Below the pieces are notes generated by a model. That model saw nothing but the letters and a program-made list of their open reading frames with translations, was not told the origin of the DNA and searched no databases. From positions 1 to 9,070 of the forward strand of contig CALASV010000334.1 in NCBI GenBank assembly GCA_937888895.1: a stretch of 9,070 nt of DNA, written 5' to 3'. The DNA comes from an uncultured Clostridia bacterium. Its GTDB lineage: Bacteria; Bacillota; Clostridia; Lachnospirales; Lachnospiraceae. Position numbers and translations under genes: made by a program. Of this stretch, positions 1 to 6,992 are shown in pieces; the first letter of the stretch is position 1; each line of letters begins with the position of its first letter.

Positions 1-330
1 AAACTCCTCCGACAAATTTTTCCCATTTGTCTGTAAAGAATAAATGATTCTACTACCATTGCTATTTACTTCATCCACTTTTTTCGTAAAATACCGATAA
101 AATGCAATACCAGCTAATAAAGGTTCGCCACCTTGAAAACAGTATGTCACATCTCCTCCATTAGCAAAAAGCAATGTTTTTTGTATTAACTGATCTACTA
201 CTTCATAACTCATAATTCCATACGAATATTGTTCTCTATTCTTTGCTGTATCTTTATAAAAACAATAAGCACATTCCATATTGCATAGAGAAGATGCAGG
301 TTTTATAAGTGCTGTAATATGTTTTTTCAT
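1..330 (-). CDS. anaerobic sulfatase-maturating enzyme (anSME), N-terminal part
   Basis: Radical SAM enzyme that oxidises the active-site cysteine of a sulfatase to C-alpha-formylglycine without oxygen. It is cut by the left edge: 110 codons are visible, open to base 1, against a usual family length of roughly 370-400. The visible part has the [4Fe-4S] motif CX3CX2C (Cys16, Cys20, Cys23, in CNMECAYCFY), the FQGGEPLLAG motif (residues 65-74) that binds the SAM amino group, and SLQTNG (98-103). These are typical of anSME rather than of other SPASM enzymes, but the SPASM domain itself lies outside the window. The ATG at 330 follows the sulfatase stop by only 4 bases. Its GAGG ribosome binding site lies inside the last sulfatase codons, so translation is probably coupled. 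Its neighbour at 335-1690 carries the CXPXR target motif, which strongly supports the assignment. Confidence 0.92.
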   Translation of the reverse strand, partial: MKKHITALIKPASSLCNMECAYCFYKDTAKNREQYSYGIMSYEVVDQLIQKTLLFANGGDVTYCFQGGEPLLAGIAFYRYFTKKVDEVNSNGSRIIYSLQTNGKNLSEEF

Positions 331-334
331 TCCT

Positions 335-1690
335 TTAATCCTCTATGATTGGACGATACCCTTCTGCTTTTTCTATCCAATTTAATAATCGAATCCTCAA
401 ATTTTGTTTTATTTCTTCATACTCTGAATTTCCAATTAAATTATGTAATTGATTTGGATCTACTGTTAAATCATACAAAAAATCGTCTGCATATACTTTC
501 GCAGAAGCTACTTCATTTCCATTACATCCTGGTGCATAAACAGCATAAGTGTATTCTTTTGTACGAATCACTCTTCCTACACGACTTTCTGATATTTGAG
601 CAAATACTTCATTTGGTCGTTCCAAATTTTTCTGTTCTACAACATCCAAAAGATTTTCTCCAATCATATCTTCTCCAATATCCAATCCAGCTAATGCTAA
701 AATTGTTTTTGGAAGACTTTCCGTACTTACTAATTCTTCTACTACTTTACCACCTTTATATTTACCACCCGCAATAACTAATGGCACTCTTAAACAAGCA
801 TCATGACAAGAACGCTTATAATCATCACAACCATTCAAATGACTGTCTTGATTTCTTGTTTTAAAATGAGAACCATGGTCCGATGCAAAAATAATAACAG
901 TATTTTCATATAAATTCTTTTCCTTTAAACATTGTACAAGTTTTCCTAAATTTTCATCCAAACTTGCACATGCTCCTAAGTAATCTGGATATTCTTCTTT
1001 ATAATCTCCTATAAGTGCCTCTAAATCCCCTGGCAACTCATAATTTTTATACTTTTCTTTAGAACCAACTGGTCCTTCATAATGATATCTATCATTTTGA
1101 TGATGTGGCTCAATATGAGAAATTGTCATAAAAAATGGCTTTTCCAATGGCTTATCTAAAAACTCTAAAGCAAAATCTGTAATACAATCTGCACGATATC
1201 CATGAAAATCAATTTGATTATTATGTTCGTCAAATACATATCCATCGTATCCGTGAGAAGTAAATTCTAATACATCTGATGCACGCCAAAAACCTGTATA
1301 CCCTCCTCGATATTCTAATGGAATTGCCGTAGTTGTATGGTCAATTCTATGAGGTTTTCCTATTTCTCCATCACTCGCCAAATGCCATTTCCCAATATAT
1401 GCTGTTTCATATCCAATTTCTTCCATATAATTTGCCAATGTTTTTACATCTAATGGAAGCATCACATTATTTCTAAAACATCCTGTTTCCGTTGGATATT
1501 TTCCGGTCTGAAACAATGCACGACACGGACCACATACTGGTTGTGGTGAAAAAGCATATTCAAATTTCACACCTTCTCTTGCTATTTGGTCTAAATTTGG
1601 TGTAATATCTAATTTTTGCCCATAACAACCACAAGTATCTGCTCGTTGTTGGTCTGTAAAATAAAATATAATATTTGGTCTACTATCCAT
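335..1690 (-). CDS. cysteine-type sulfatase, cytoplasmic
   Basis: Formylglycine-dependent sulfatase of the alkaline phosphatase superfamily, 451 aa, hydrolysing a sulfate ester, probably on a sugar or aryl substrate. The N-terminus PNIIFYFTDQQ supplies the metal ligands Asp13 and Gln14. The maturation motif CXPXR is CGPCR at 53-57, so Cys53 is the residue turned into formylglycine, followed by ALFQTGKYPT. Other conserved elements are GKWHL (100-104), EPHH (194-197), the metal pair Asp271-His272 in FASDHGSH, and KRSCHDACLRVPL (292-304). No signal peptide or membrane segment is seen, so the enzyme should act in the cytoplasm on an imported substrate. The ATG at 1690 is preceded by GGAGG 9 bases upstream. 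It lies 31 bases after the nucleotidase and 4 bases before the maturase gene, consistent with one operon. The exact substrate cannot be read from the sequence. Confidence 0.93.
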   Translation of the reverse strand: MDSRPNIIFYFTDQQRADTCGCYGQKLDITPNLDQIAREGVKFEYAFSPQPVCGPCRALFQTGKYPTETGCFRNNVMLPLDVKTLANYMEEIGYETAYIGKWHLASDGEIGKPHRIDHTTTAIPLEYRGGYTGFWRASDVLEFTSHGYDGYVFDEHNNQIDFHGYRADCITDFALEFLDKPLEKPFFMTISHIEPHHQNDRYHYEGPVGSKEKYKNYELPGDLEALIGDYKEEYPDYLGACASLDENLGKLVQCLKEKNLYENTVIIFASDHGSHFKTRNQDSHLNGCDDYKRSCHDACLRVPLVIAGGKYKGGKVVEELVSTESLPKTILALAGLDIGEDMIGENLLDVVEQKNLERPNEVFAQISESRVGRVIRTKEYTYAVYAPGCNGNEVASAKVYADDFLYDLTVDPNQLHNLIGNSEYEEIKQNLRIRLLNWIEKAEGYRPIIED

Positions 1691-1721
1691 TCTTCCTTAC
1701 CTCCATACAAACTTTTGAATT

Positions 1722-3674
1722 TTATACTCTTTTTCTTCTTATCACTTTACGAATTAACTTAACAAACAATACAATAATTAAGATTAAAAGAAGTAATACT
1801 ACTAAAATAATACCAATTATCATAAAGAAAAACTGGTTTGGACTCTTTAATAAATCTATAATGTTTTTACTATCTTCTACTACTTTTCTTCCTTCTTCTT
1901 TTGCATATCTAGTTGAAACATTTGGAATACCATCTCCATCTGTATCTTCAAATGATTCCATATAGCGTGCCATTGCTTCCCATGCTTTTAATTCTCTTCC
2001 TTCTGTCATAATAATCGCATTTAGGAAACCATCCATCACTGTACCATCTGCATATTTTGGTACAATCGAGAGTAACCCAAACGAAAGGTCTGTGACGGAA
2101 CCTATCAATCTTGCACTATATAAATCTGCTACTAAATGATATAACTTATCATCTTCTAATTCCATTCGTTCTCCATCTAATGTAACTAAATGAGCATCAA
2201 ACGATTTACTTAAAATCATTCGATTTGGATTAAATGTCCATTGAAGACCTGAAGTATACAATCTCGCAGAAGACATCAATGGAGAAATCGAAGCATCAAT
2301 TTCTGCTACTATTTTTAATTCTTTTCCTGTTAAATAAATACTAATTAAAGGATACCCTGCTAAACCATCTTCACCAATACCAAGTGAAAACGAATTAAAT
2401 ACATCTTCTACTGTAATATTGCCAATTGGATATGTTTCACGTACAAGTCCTGCTGGAACAACTGCTACATCGACTGGAGTTCCGTCCCATTCTGGCAAAC
2501 TTTCTACCGTATAACGATAAGCATCTGCCATAATGCTACCTAAATTACGTTCTACATGTTTCGAAGCAAGTGTAGAAGAATCTACAAAATCTACTTCATT
2601 TTCTGCTAAAACTTGGTCTCTTGTATATCCATAACGATACAAATAGTTCACATCAATCAAGGAAACATAGTCATCTATTTTCTTTTGCATTTCTGCGTCT
2701 TGTGGAACATCCATTGTAATAGGAAGTAATTCGTAATTATTTAAGTCCCAACTTCCATCTTCCTTTTGTGTTAACGACATAGAACCAAGATATTTTCCAT
2801 ATTCTCCAGCAGAAGCAATATAAGTTGTTCCGTGCACAATTGGCTCAGAAAGTTTCGTATGTGTATGACCACTAATAATGACATCTATTTCTGGTACATT
2901 TTTTGCTAAAATTTCATCTTCTGACTTTGTTTCATCTTTCCATGTACCACTATGAGAAAGACATACAATCATATCAGCATCTTCATTCGCCTGAATTTTA
3001 GCTACAGTTTCCTTTGCTGCTACAACAGGGTCTTTGAATACTAACTCACAAAATGGAGAACATTCTAATGCATTCATTCCATAAATACCCATAATTGCAA
3101 TGTTTACATCACCCTTTTTCACCATAATGTAATCTTTTACACCATAAGTTTCTAATGTATCCAATAAAGCAAGACTTTCTTTACTAAATTCCACTTGTCT
3201 TGTCATTTCCCAATCTAAGTTAGAAATTAGCATAGCTGGAAGTACATCTCCACTTTCTATGGCACGAAGTAACGAATTTTTTAATCCATTTGGACCATAA
3301 TCAAATTCGTGATTACCAATTGTAGTTGCTTCAATTCCAAGAGCACCTAATACTCTAAGTTCTGCTGATTCTGTTTCAAAAATGGACTGCACTAACGTAC
3401 CCATCGAAAAATCACCAGCATCTACAAACAATGTATCTGCGTTTTTTGCAAATTGTTCATTTGCTAATGTTTTAATTCTAGATAAACCACCCATTTTCAC
3501 TGTCTTTCCATTTTCTACAGTAGAAAATGTATTTAAATGAGAATGTACATCATGAACAAATAAGATATCTACTTTTTTTGTAGCTTCCTCTGCACTTGCA
3601 GTAAAAGGAAGTGCAAATGCTATGAATGCTACCATTATAATAATAATAGCGAAAAATTTTTTTCCTGTTTTCAT
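1722..3674 (-). CDS. membrane-anchored UshA-like metallophosphatase / 5'-nucleotidase
   Basis: Secreted bifunctional metallophosphatase/5'-nucleotidase (COG0737 type), 650 aa. Residues 1-28 are a signal peptide (Lys-rich start, hydrophobic core, likely cut after TASA). The calcineurin-like metal-binding domain follows, with HDVHSH (41-46), DAGD (85-88), GNHE (120-123), SHSG (240-243) and SGHTHT (269-274), so the two-metal site looks complete. The C-terminal 5'-nucleotidase domain covers about 350-570 (NLGSIMADAYR 377-387). An acidic DTDGDGIPN stretch (577-585) precedes a transmembrane helix at about 614-640 and a basic tail. The topology is therefore extracytoplasmic catalytic domains with a C-terminal membrane anchor. 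The ATG at 3674 has AAAGGA about 8 bases upstream. The gene lies 55 bases after the decarboxylase with no terminator between. The substrate-pocket motifs of the C-terminal domain are atypical (see findings), so the true substrate may not be a nucleotide. Confidence 0.9.
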   Translation of the reverse strand: MKTGKKFFAIIIIMVAFIAFALPFTASAEEATKKVDILFVHDVHSHLNTFSTVENGKTVKMGGLSRIKTLANEQFAKNADTLFVDAGDFSMGTLVQSIFETESAELRVLGALGIEATTIGNHEFDYGPNGLKNSLLRAIESGDVLPAMLISNLDWEMTRQVEFSKESLALLDTLETYGVKDYIMVKKGDVNIAIMGIYGMNALECSPFCELVFKDPVVAAKETVAKIQANEDADMIVCLSHSGTWKDETKSEDEILAKNVPEIDVIISGHTHTKLSEPIVHGTTYIASAGEYGKYLGSMSLTQKEDGSWDLNNYELLPITMDVPQDAEMQKKIDDYVSLIDVNYLYRYGYTRDQVLAENEVDFVDSSTLASKHVERNLGSIMADAYRYTVESLPEWDGTPVDVAVVPAGLVRETYPIGNITVEDVFNSFSLGIGEDGLAGYPLISIYLTGKELKIVAEIDASISPLMSSARLYTSGLQWTFNPNRMILSKSFDAHLVTLDGERMELEDDKLYHLVADLYSARLIGSVTDLSFGLLSIVPKYADGTVMDGFLNAIIMTEGRELKAWEAMARYMESFEDTDGDGIPNVSTRYAKEEGRKVVEDSKNIIDLLKSPNQFFFMIIGIILVVLLLLILIIVLFVKLIRKVIRRKRV

Positions 3675-3729
3675 AAATAATATCCTTTCCTTAAATTAGT
3701 TTTATAAAAGTTCGTCTTACTACTATCTG

Positions 3730-5166
3730 TTAGAACAAATATCCATTCTTTACTACATCAATTTGCTCTATGCCATAATACCTAAAACAACGAATTGCTG
3801 TTTCATTTATTTGTTCTCCCGGAACTACAATGGGAATTGCAGGAGGACAAGTTGCTGTTGGTATACGACAAATTCTTCCTAGTGCTTGTTGTACTGGTAA
3901 TACTTCTCCCAAAGAAAAGAACGCTTCTCTTACAGATAATACTTGCTCTGTATTTCTTACAAGAGGAATTTGTTTTTCTTTTACTGTATCTTCATTTTTT
4001 TTCGATACATTACAAGAAACTTCTTTTGCAATATATTGCATTGCTTCTTCTAAATGTTTAAAATCTTCTATTTTATTTTCTGGTGTTACCATCAATACAA
4101 CATAATCGTTATCTGCATATTCACATTCGATATGATACATTCTAAGTTTATTTGCTAATATCTGTCCTGACATCATAAAAGAAGATTTTATTGTAATACG
4201 CAACGGGTCAGTTGTAAGTACATTCCATCCATAGTCCTTTAATTTTTGTTTTGTATATTCTACTTTCGATATTGTGTAAAAAAGTTTTTCTTTATACTCA
4301 TTTGCAAGATAAGCATTACACAAATCTAGCGATTGTAAAATTAAGTAAGATGGACTTGTAGAACCAAATAATTCCATCGACTGTTTTGCTTGGTTTTCTA
4401 ACGATTTTGGAGCATTTTTACTAATATGTAAATACGCTCCCCCTGTTAGTACAGGTAATGTTTTATGAGCAGAGTCACAACACAAATCTGCTCCAAGCTC
4501 GATTGGATGTTTGGAAGGTGTAAGAAAATGTAAATACGCCCCATGAGCATTGTCTACTAAAAGTAATGTATCATACTTATGGCAAACATCAGCAATCGCT
4601 TTGATATCAGCTTCTCCTCCAAGATAATTTGGACTTGTAATATAAACTGCTGCCACTGGTTGTTTTTGTAGTTGCAATGTATTTTCTAACTGCTCTAGGG
4701 ATATACTACAACTACAAAGAGAATCATCTTCCCCTTCTGGCCATAACCAAACAATATCAAAATCAAGTAAAATCGTAGCATAAAGAAATGATTTATGTAC
4801 ATTTCTTGTAGCTATTACAATAGGTCGATTATTTCCTATCTTTTTTTCCTTTAAACTATTAGCCCCAAAAAAACTTCTTTGTTTTTCCTGCCACCATCTC
4901 CTTGCTAACTCTAGCATTGCTCTTACACATTGACTAGAACCTTCTGTTGAAAATAAAGTACGTCTTGTTCCAAACAAGCATGTAGCAATTGCTTCACTTT
5001 CTGCGATAATACCAGAAGCCTCATAAAGTGCATCTGCCCCTGAAACTTCGGTAATATCACTTATCTCACAGCCAAGCATACCTTGACCTTTATGCCCTGG
5101 CATATGAAATCTGCTTCCATTTAAGTTTTTATAATTTGTTACAAAATCTACAATTGGAGTTTTCAT
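3730..5166 (-). CDS. PLP-dependent Orn/Lys/Arg decarboxylase, short Gram-positive type
   Basis: Fold-type I PLP amino acid decarboxylase, 478 aa, expected to release a polyamine or diamine (agmatine, cadaverine or putrescine) from arginine, lysine or ornithine. The sequence shows RFHMPGHKG (19-27), STEGSSQ in the cofactor phosphate-binding loop (73-79), RNVHKS (121-126) with the histidine that stacks on PLP, VDNAHGA (204-210) with the PLP-nitrogen Asp205, and SAHKTLPVLTGGA (232-244) with the Schiff-base Lys235. The C-terminal domain ends with CPPAIPIVVPGEQI (440-453). It lacks the N-terminal wing domain of the ~700-750 aa enterobacterial enzymes and matches the length of Bacillus YaaO/SpeA-type proteins. 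Substrate choice cannot be decided by eye. The ATG at 5166 is 8 bases after the scfB stop, with only a weak AGG element upstream, suggesting cotranscription and perhaps coupled translation with the maturase. Confidence 0.9.
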   Translation of the reverse strand: MKTPIVDFVTNYKNLNGSRFHMPGHKGQGMLGCEISDITEVSGADALYEASGIIAESEAIATCLFGTRRTLFSTEGSSQCVRAMLELARRWWQEKQRSFFGANSLKEKKIGNNRPIVIATRNVHKSFLYATILLDFDIVWLWPEGEDDSLCSCSISLEQLENTLQLQKQPVAAVYITSPNYLGGEADIKAIADVCHKYDTLLLVDNAHGAYLHFLTPSKHPIELGADLCCDSAHKTLPVLTGGAYLHISKNAPKSLENQAKQSMELFGSTSPSYLILQSLDLCNAYLANEYKEKLFYTISKVEYTKQKLKDYGWNVLTTDPLRITIKSSFMMSGQILANKLRMYHIECEYADNDYVVLMVTPENKIEDFKHLEEAMQYIAKEVSCNVSKKNEDTVKEKQIPLVRNTEQVLSVREAFFSLGEVLPVQQALGRICRIPTATCPPAIPIVVPGEQINETAIRCFRYYGIEQIDVVKNGYLF

Positions 5167-5174
5167 AATAAAAC

Positions 5175-6560
5175 CTATCTCGATTGTTCGGCATCTTCTG
5201 CTGCCTTAATCATAATTGCACATTCAATTCTTTTCTTAAATAACTCACATCCTGGTTCATAAATACCACGAATCGAACCACTCGCATGATACGCATTCGC
5301 AGCACAACCACCAGAACAATATAATTTCGCCCAACAATCTTTACAATCTGGTCTAGAATACGCATTACAACTACGAAAATCTTCTCTCAACGCATCATTT
5401 GTAACACCATTCCAAATATCACCTAACTTATATGCTTCATCCCCTACAAATTGATGACAAGGATACAAATCACCCCAAGGAGTTACTGCCATATACTCCG
5501 TACCAGAACCACAACCAGAAATTCGCTTATATACACAAGGACCTTCGGTTAAATCAAGCATGTAATGATAAAATGTAAACCCTCTTCCTTCTTTTTTACG
5601 CTTTATCATTTCTTTTGCCAAAATCTCATAATGTTCTTTTACAATTTCTAAATCTTCCTTTGTCAATGCAGCAGGGTCATCAGCCGAACTAACCACAGGC
5701 TCCATACTAAGCTCTGTAAAACCAAGGTCAGCCATATGAAATACATCTTTTGTAAAATCAGGATTTGCATGAGTAAACGTACCTCTCATATAATAACCTT
5801 GTCCACCTCTTGATTCTACTAACTGTTTAAACTTAGGAACAATTTTATCATAGCTTCCATTTCCAGCATAATCTACACGCTTCAAGTCATTGATTTCTTT
5901 ACGACCATCTAAACTAAGTACAACATTACTCATTTCTTTATTTGCAAACTCAATGACATCTTCATCAATTAACATACCATTTGTTGTTAATGTAAAACGG
6001 AAGTTTTTATTATGTTCTTTTTCTACACTTCTTGCATACTCTACTAACTGTTTTACTACATCCCAGTTCATAAGAGGTTCACCACCAAAGAAATCCACTT
6101 CCAAATTTCTTCTCTTACCAGAATTTTTAATTAAAAAATCCAAGGCTTGCTTACCCACTTCAAAACTCATTAACGCTCTGTCACCATGATATTTTCCTTG
6201 ACTGGCAAAACAATACGAGCAATTCAAATTGCAAGTATGAGCGACATGTAAACATAATGCTTTAATTACATTACCAGAACGCTCTTTAAACTTTCCAGCC
6301 ATATCTTCAAATGTATCTTCTGTATACAGTTTACCCATCTTTACAAGGCTTCTAATATCCTCCATACAAAGATGAAGTTCTTCCTCTGTCACATCCGGAC
6401 GATGTCCGTATTTCTCCATCATCTGTGCAACAATTTCTTCCTCTGTCTTTTCTTTAAAAGCAGCAATCATATCATACGCCACTTCATCTACTACATGTAC
6501 TGCACCAGAACATGTATCTAATACAATATTATAGCCATTCAATTTATACTGATGTACCAT
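5175..6560 (-). CDS. scfB: SCIFF peptide maturase, radical SAM/SPASM thioether-forming
   Basis: Radical SAM enzyme, 461 aa, that cross-links cysteines of the SCIFF peptide encoded just upstream (homologue of Clostridium thermocellum CteB). Residues 1 to about 90 form a RiPP-recognition-like N-terminal region beginning MVHQYKLNGYNIVLD. The radical SAM core carries CX3CX2C at Cys110, Cys114 and Cys117 (CNLNCSYC), FFGGEP (157-162) and TTNG (192-195). The SPASM domain has the cysteine series Cys350, Cys368, Cys398, Cys406, Cys409, Cys415, Cys419 and Cys438, enough for two auxiliary [4Fe-4S] clusters. Length and domain order are normal for the family. The ATG at 6560 is preceded by an AGGAAGGAAG ribosome binding site. 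The precursor scfA lies 199 bases upstream beyond two terminators, and the decarboxylase begins 8 bases downstream. The pairing with scfA makes the assignment nearly certain. Confidence 0.96.
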   Translation of the reverse strand: MVHQYKLNGYNIVLDTCSGAVHVVDEVAYDMIAAFKEKTEEEIVAQMMEKYGHRPDVTEEELHLCMEDIRSLVKMGKLYTEDTFEDMAGKFKERSGNVIKALCLHVAHTCNLNCSYCFASQGKYHGDRALMSFEVGKQALDFLIKNSGKRRNLEVDFFGGEPLMNWDVVKQLVEYARSVEKEHNKNFRFTLTTNGMLIDEDVIEFANKEMSNVVLSLDGRKEINDLKRVDYAGNGSYDKIVPKFKQLVESRGGQGYYMRGTFTHANPDFTKDVFHMADLGFTELSMEPVVSSADDPAALTKEDLEIVKEHYEILAKEMIKRKKEGRGFTFYHYMLDLTEGPCVYKRISGCGSGTEYMAVTPWGDLYPCHQFVGDEAYKLGDIWNGVTNDALREDFRSCNAYSRPDCKDCWAKLYCSGGCAANAYHASGSIRGIYEPGCELFKKRIECAIMIKAAEDAEQSR

Positions 6561-6640
6561 AAACTCTTCCTTCCTATACTCTCTCTACTAATCTTATAAA
6601 AAACAAAAGTTATTGTAAAATAACACAACACTTTTTACAA
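6560..6640 (-). promoter_or_regulatory. scfB leader with alternative inverted repeats and weak promoter candidate
   Basis: The AT-rich leader between the second terminator and scfB holds two inverted repeats that share bases and so cannot form together. TTGTAAAA/TTTTACAA pairs 6613-6620 with 6633-6640, and GTTAT/ATAAC pairs 6609-6613 with 6620-6624. A minus-strand TATAAG (6593-6598) with TTTACA (6614-6619) at a short 15-base spacing is the only promoter candidate I find for scfB. It overlaps the repeats, which could then act as an operator. The ribosome binding site AGGAAGG is at about 6569-6575. The promoter is weakly supported; the repeats are seen directly. Confidence 0.35.
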
Positions 6641-6641
6641 T

Positions 6642-6672
6642 AAAAAAATGCTACTATTACAGCAGCATTTTT
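6642..6672 (-). terminator. second intrinsic terminator between scfA and scfB
   Basis: A perfect 9-base stem pairs 6644-6652 with 6664-6672 (AAAAATGCT/AGCATTTTT) around an 11-base loop. On the minus strand it is followed directly by a run of seven T. It lies about 32 bases beyond the first terminator and would stop transcripts from scfA before scfB. The run of A on one arm and T on the other means it could also work on the plus strand, although no plus-strand gene runs into it. Confidence 0.75.
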
Positions 6673-6703
6673 AGTTACCATTCCCTCATTCCTAGTGAAT
6701 ATA

Positions 6704-6753
6704 ACAAAAAATCTGCCCATTAGAAAACTGCTTTCACGCAGTGGGCAGATTTT
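6704..6753 (-). terminator. strong intrinsic terminator after scfA
   Basis: A perfect 12-base stem pairs 6708-6719 with 6742-6753 (AAAATCTGCCCA/TGGGCAGATTTT). A nested inner stem ACTGC/GCAGT (6727-6731 with 6738-6742) can form within it, sharing base 6742. On the minus strand the stem runs into a T tract (ATTTTTTG, 6711-6704). It begins 6 bases past the scfA stop, so it is the main 3' end of the SCIFF precursor transcript and would limit read-through into scfB. Confidence 0.85.
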
Positions 6754-6759
6754 AATGGA

Positions 6760-6906
6760 TTATTTTTCTGTGTTTTCACACTGCTGATTAGCAACACCAC
6801 AGCTAGTCTTGCAAGCAGACTGACAAGATGTCTGGCATTCGCCACAGCCACCGTTCTTTGCACTTTCACAAAGGTTACGAGTTTCAAGAGTTTTAATTCT
6901 TTCCAT
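6760..6906 (-). CDS. scfA: SCIFF ranthipeptide precursor (six-cysteines-in-forty-five family)
   Basis: Small RiPP precursor of 48 aa, read from the ATG at 6906 to a TAA at 6760-6762, with a GGAG ribosome binding site 8 bases upstream. The N-terminus MERIKTLETRNL resembles SCIFF leaders. The core contains CGECQTSCQSACKTSC (21-36), the hallmark of the family, followed by GVANQQC and a short ENTEK tail. Cysteines are at 13, 21, 24, 28, 32, 36 and 43: the six of the family plus an extra one at 13. Residue 37, a threonine in characterised members, is glycine. The peptide is the expected substrate of the maturase at 5175-6560, which forms Cys-to-residue thioether links. It has its own strong promoter upstream and a strong terminator downstream. 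A 66-codon reading frame overlapping it in another frame is not the gene. Confidence 0.96.
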   Translation of the reverse strand: MERIKTLETRNLCESAKNGGCGECQTSCQSACKTSCGVANQQCENTEK

Positions 6907-6963
6907 GACTTATTCTCCATTTTCCTTAAAATTCATAATGGTAAAACTACCACTATTTTGTAT

Positions 6964-6992
6964 AGTATAACATAAAGATAGTTATCAGTCAA
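6964..6992 (-). promoter_or_regulatory. scfA promoter, sigma-A type
   Basis: On the minus strand TTGACT (6987-6992) and TATACT (6964-6969) are separated by exactly 17 bases, a near-consensus housekeeping promoter. Transcription should start near 6957, giving a leader of about 50 bases before the scfA ATG at 6906. Its strength suits the high expression expected of a peptide precursor. Confidence 0.8.

Noticed and set aside
1917..1943. DTDGDGIPN stretch in the nucleotidase as a dockerin or EF-hand
   Set aside because: There is only a single calcium-loop-like repeat and no second repeat, cohesin or cellulosome context. It is more likely a calcium-binding linker before the membrane anchor.
349..1965. 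Plus-strand reading frames at 349-777 and 1675-1965
   Set aside because: They lie opposite well-supported minus-strand genes, have low-complexity Leu/Ile/Tyr-rich products and show no recognisable motif.
3675..3729. Separate promoter ahead of the nucleotidase (TATAAA in the 55-base gap)
   Set aside because: No acceptable -35 hexamer lies at the right distance, and TATAAA is frequent in DNA this AT-rich.
3795..4105. Two overlapping plus-strand frames within the decarboxylase gene
   Set aside because: Antisense shadows of the C-terminal decarboxylase domain, with no ribosome binding site or family resemblance.
5890..6189. Plus-strand frame within scfB
   Set aside because: Antisense to the conserved radical SAM core; its existence follows from codon use of the real gene.
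6720..6920. 66-codon minus-strand reading frame overlapping the SCIFF gene
   Set aside because: It is in a different frame from scfA. The 48-codon frame at 6760-6906 has the family motif, its own ribosome binding site and ends before the terminator, whereas the longer frame runs into the hairpin.
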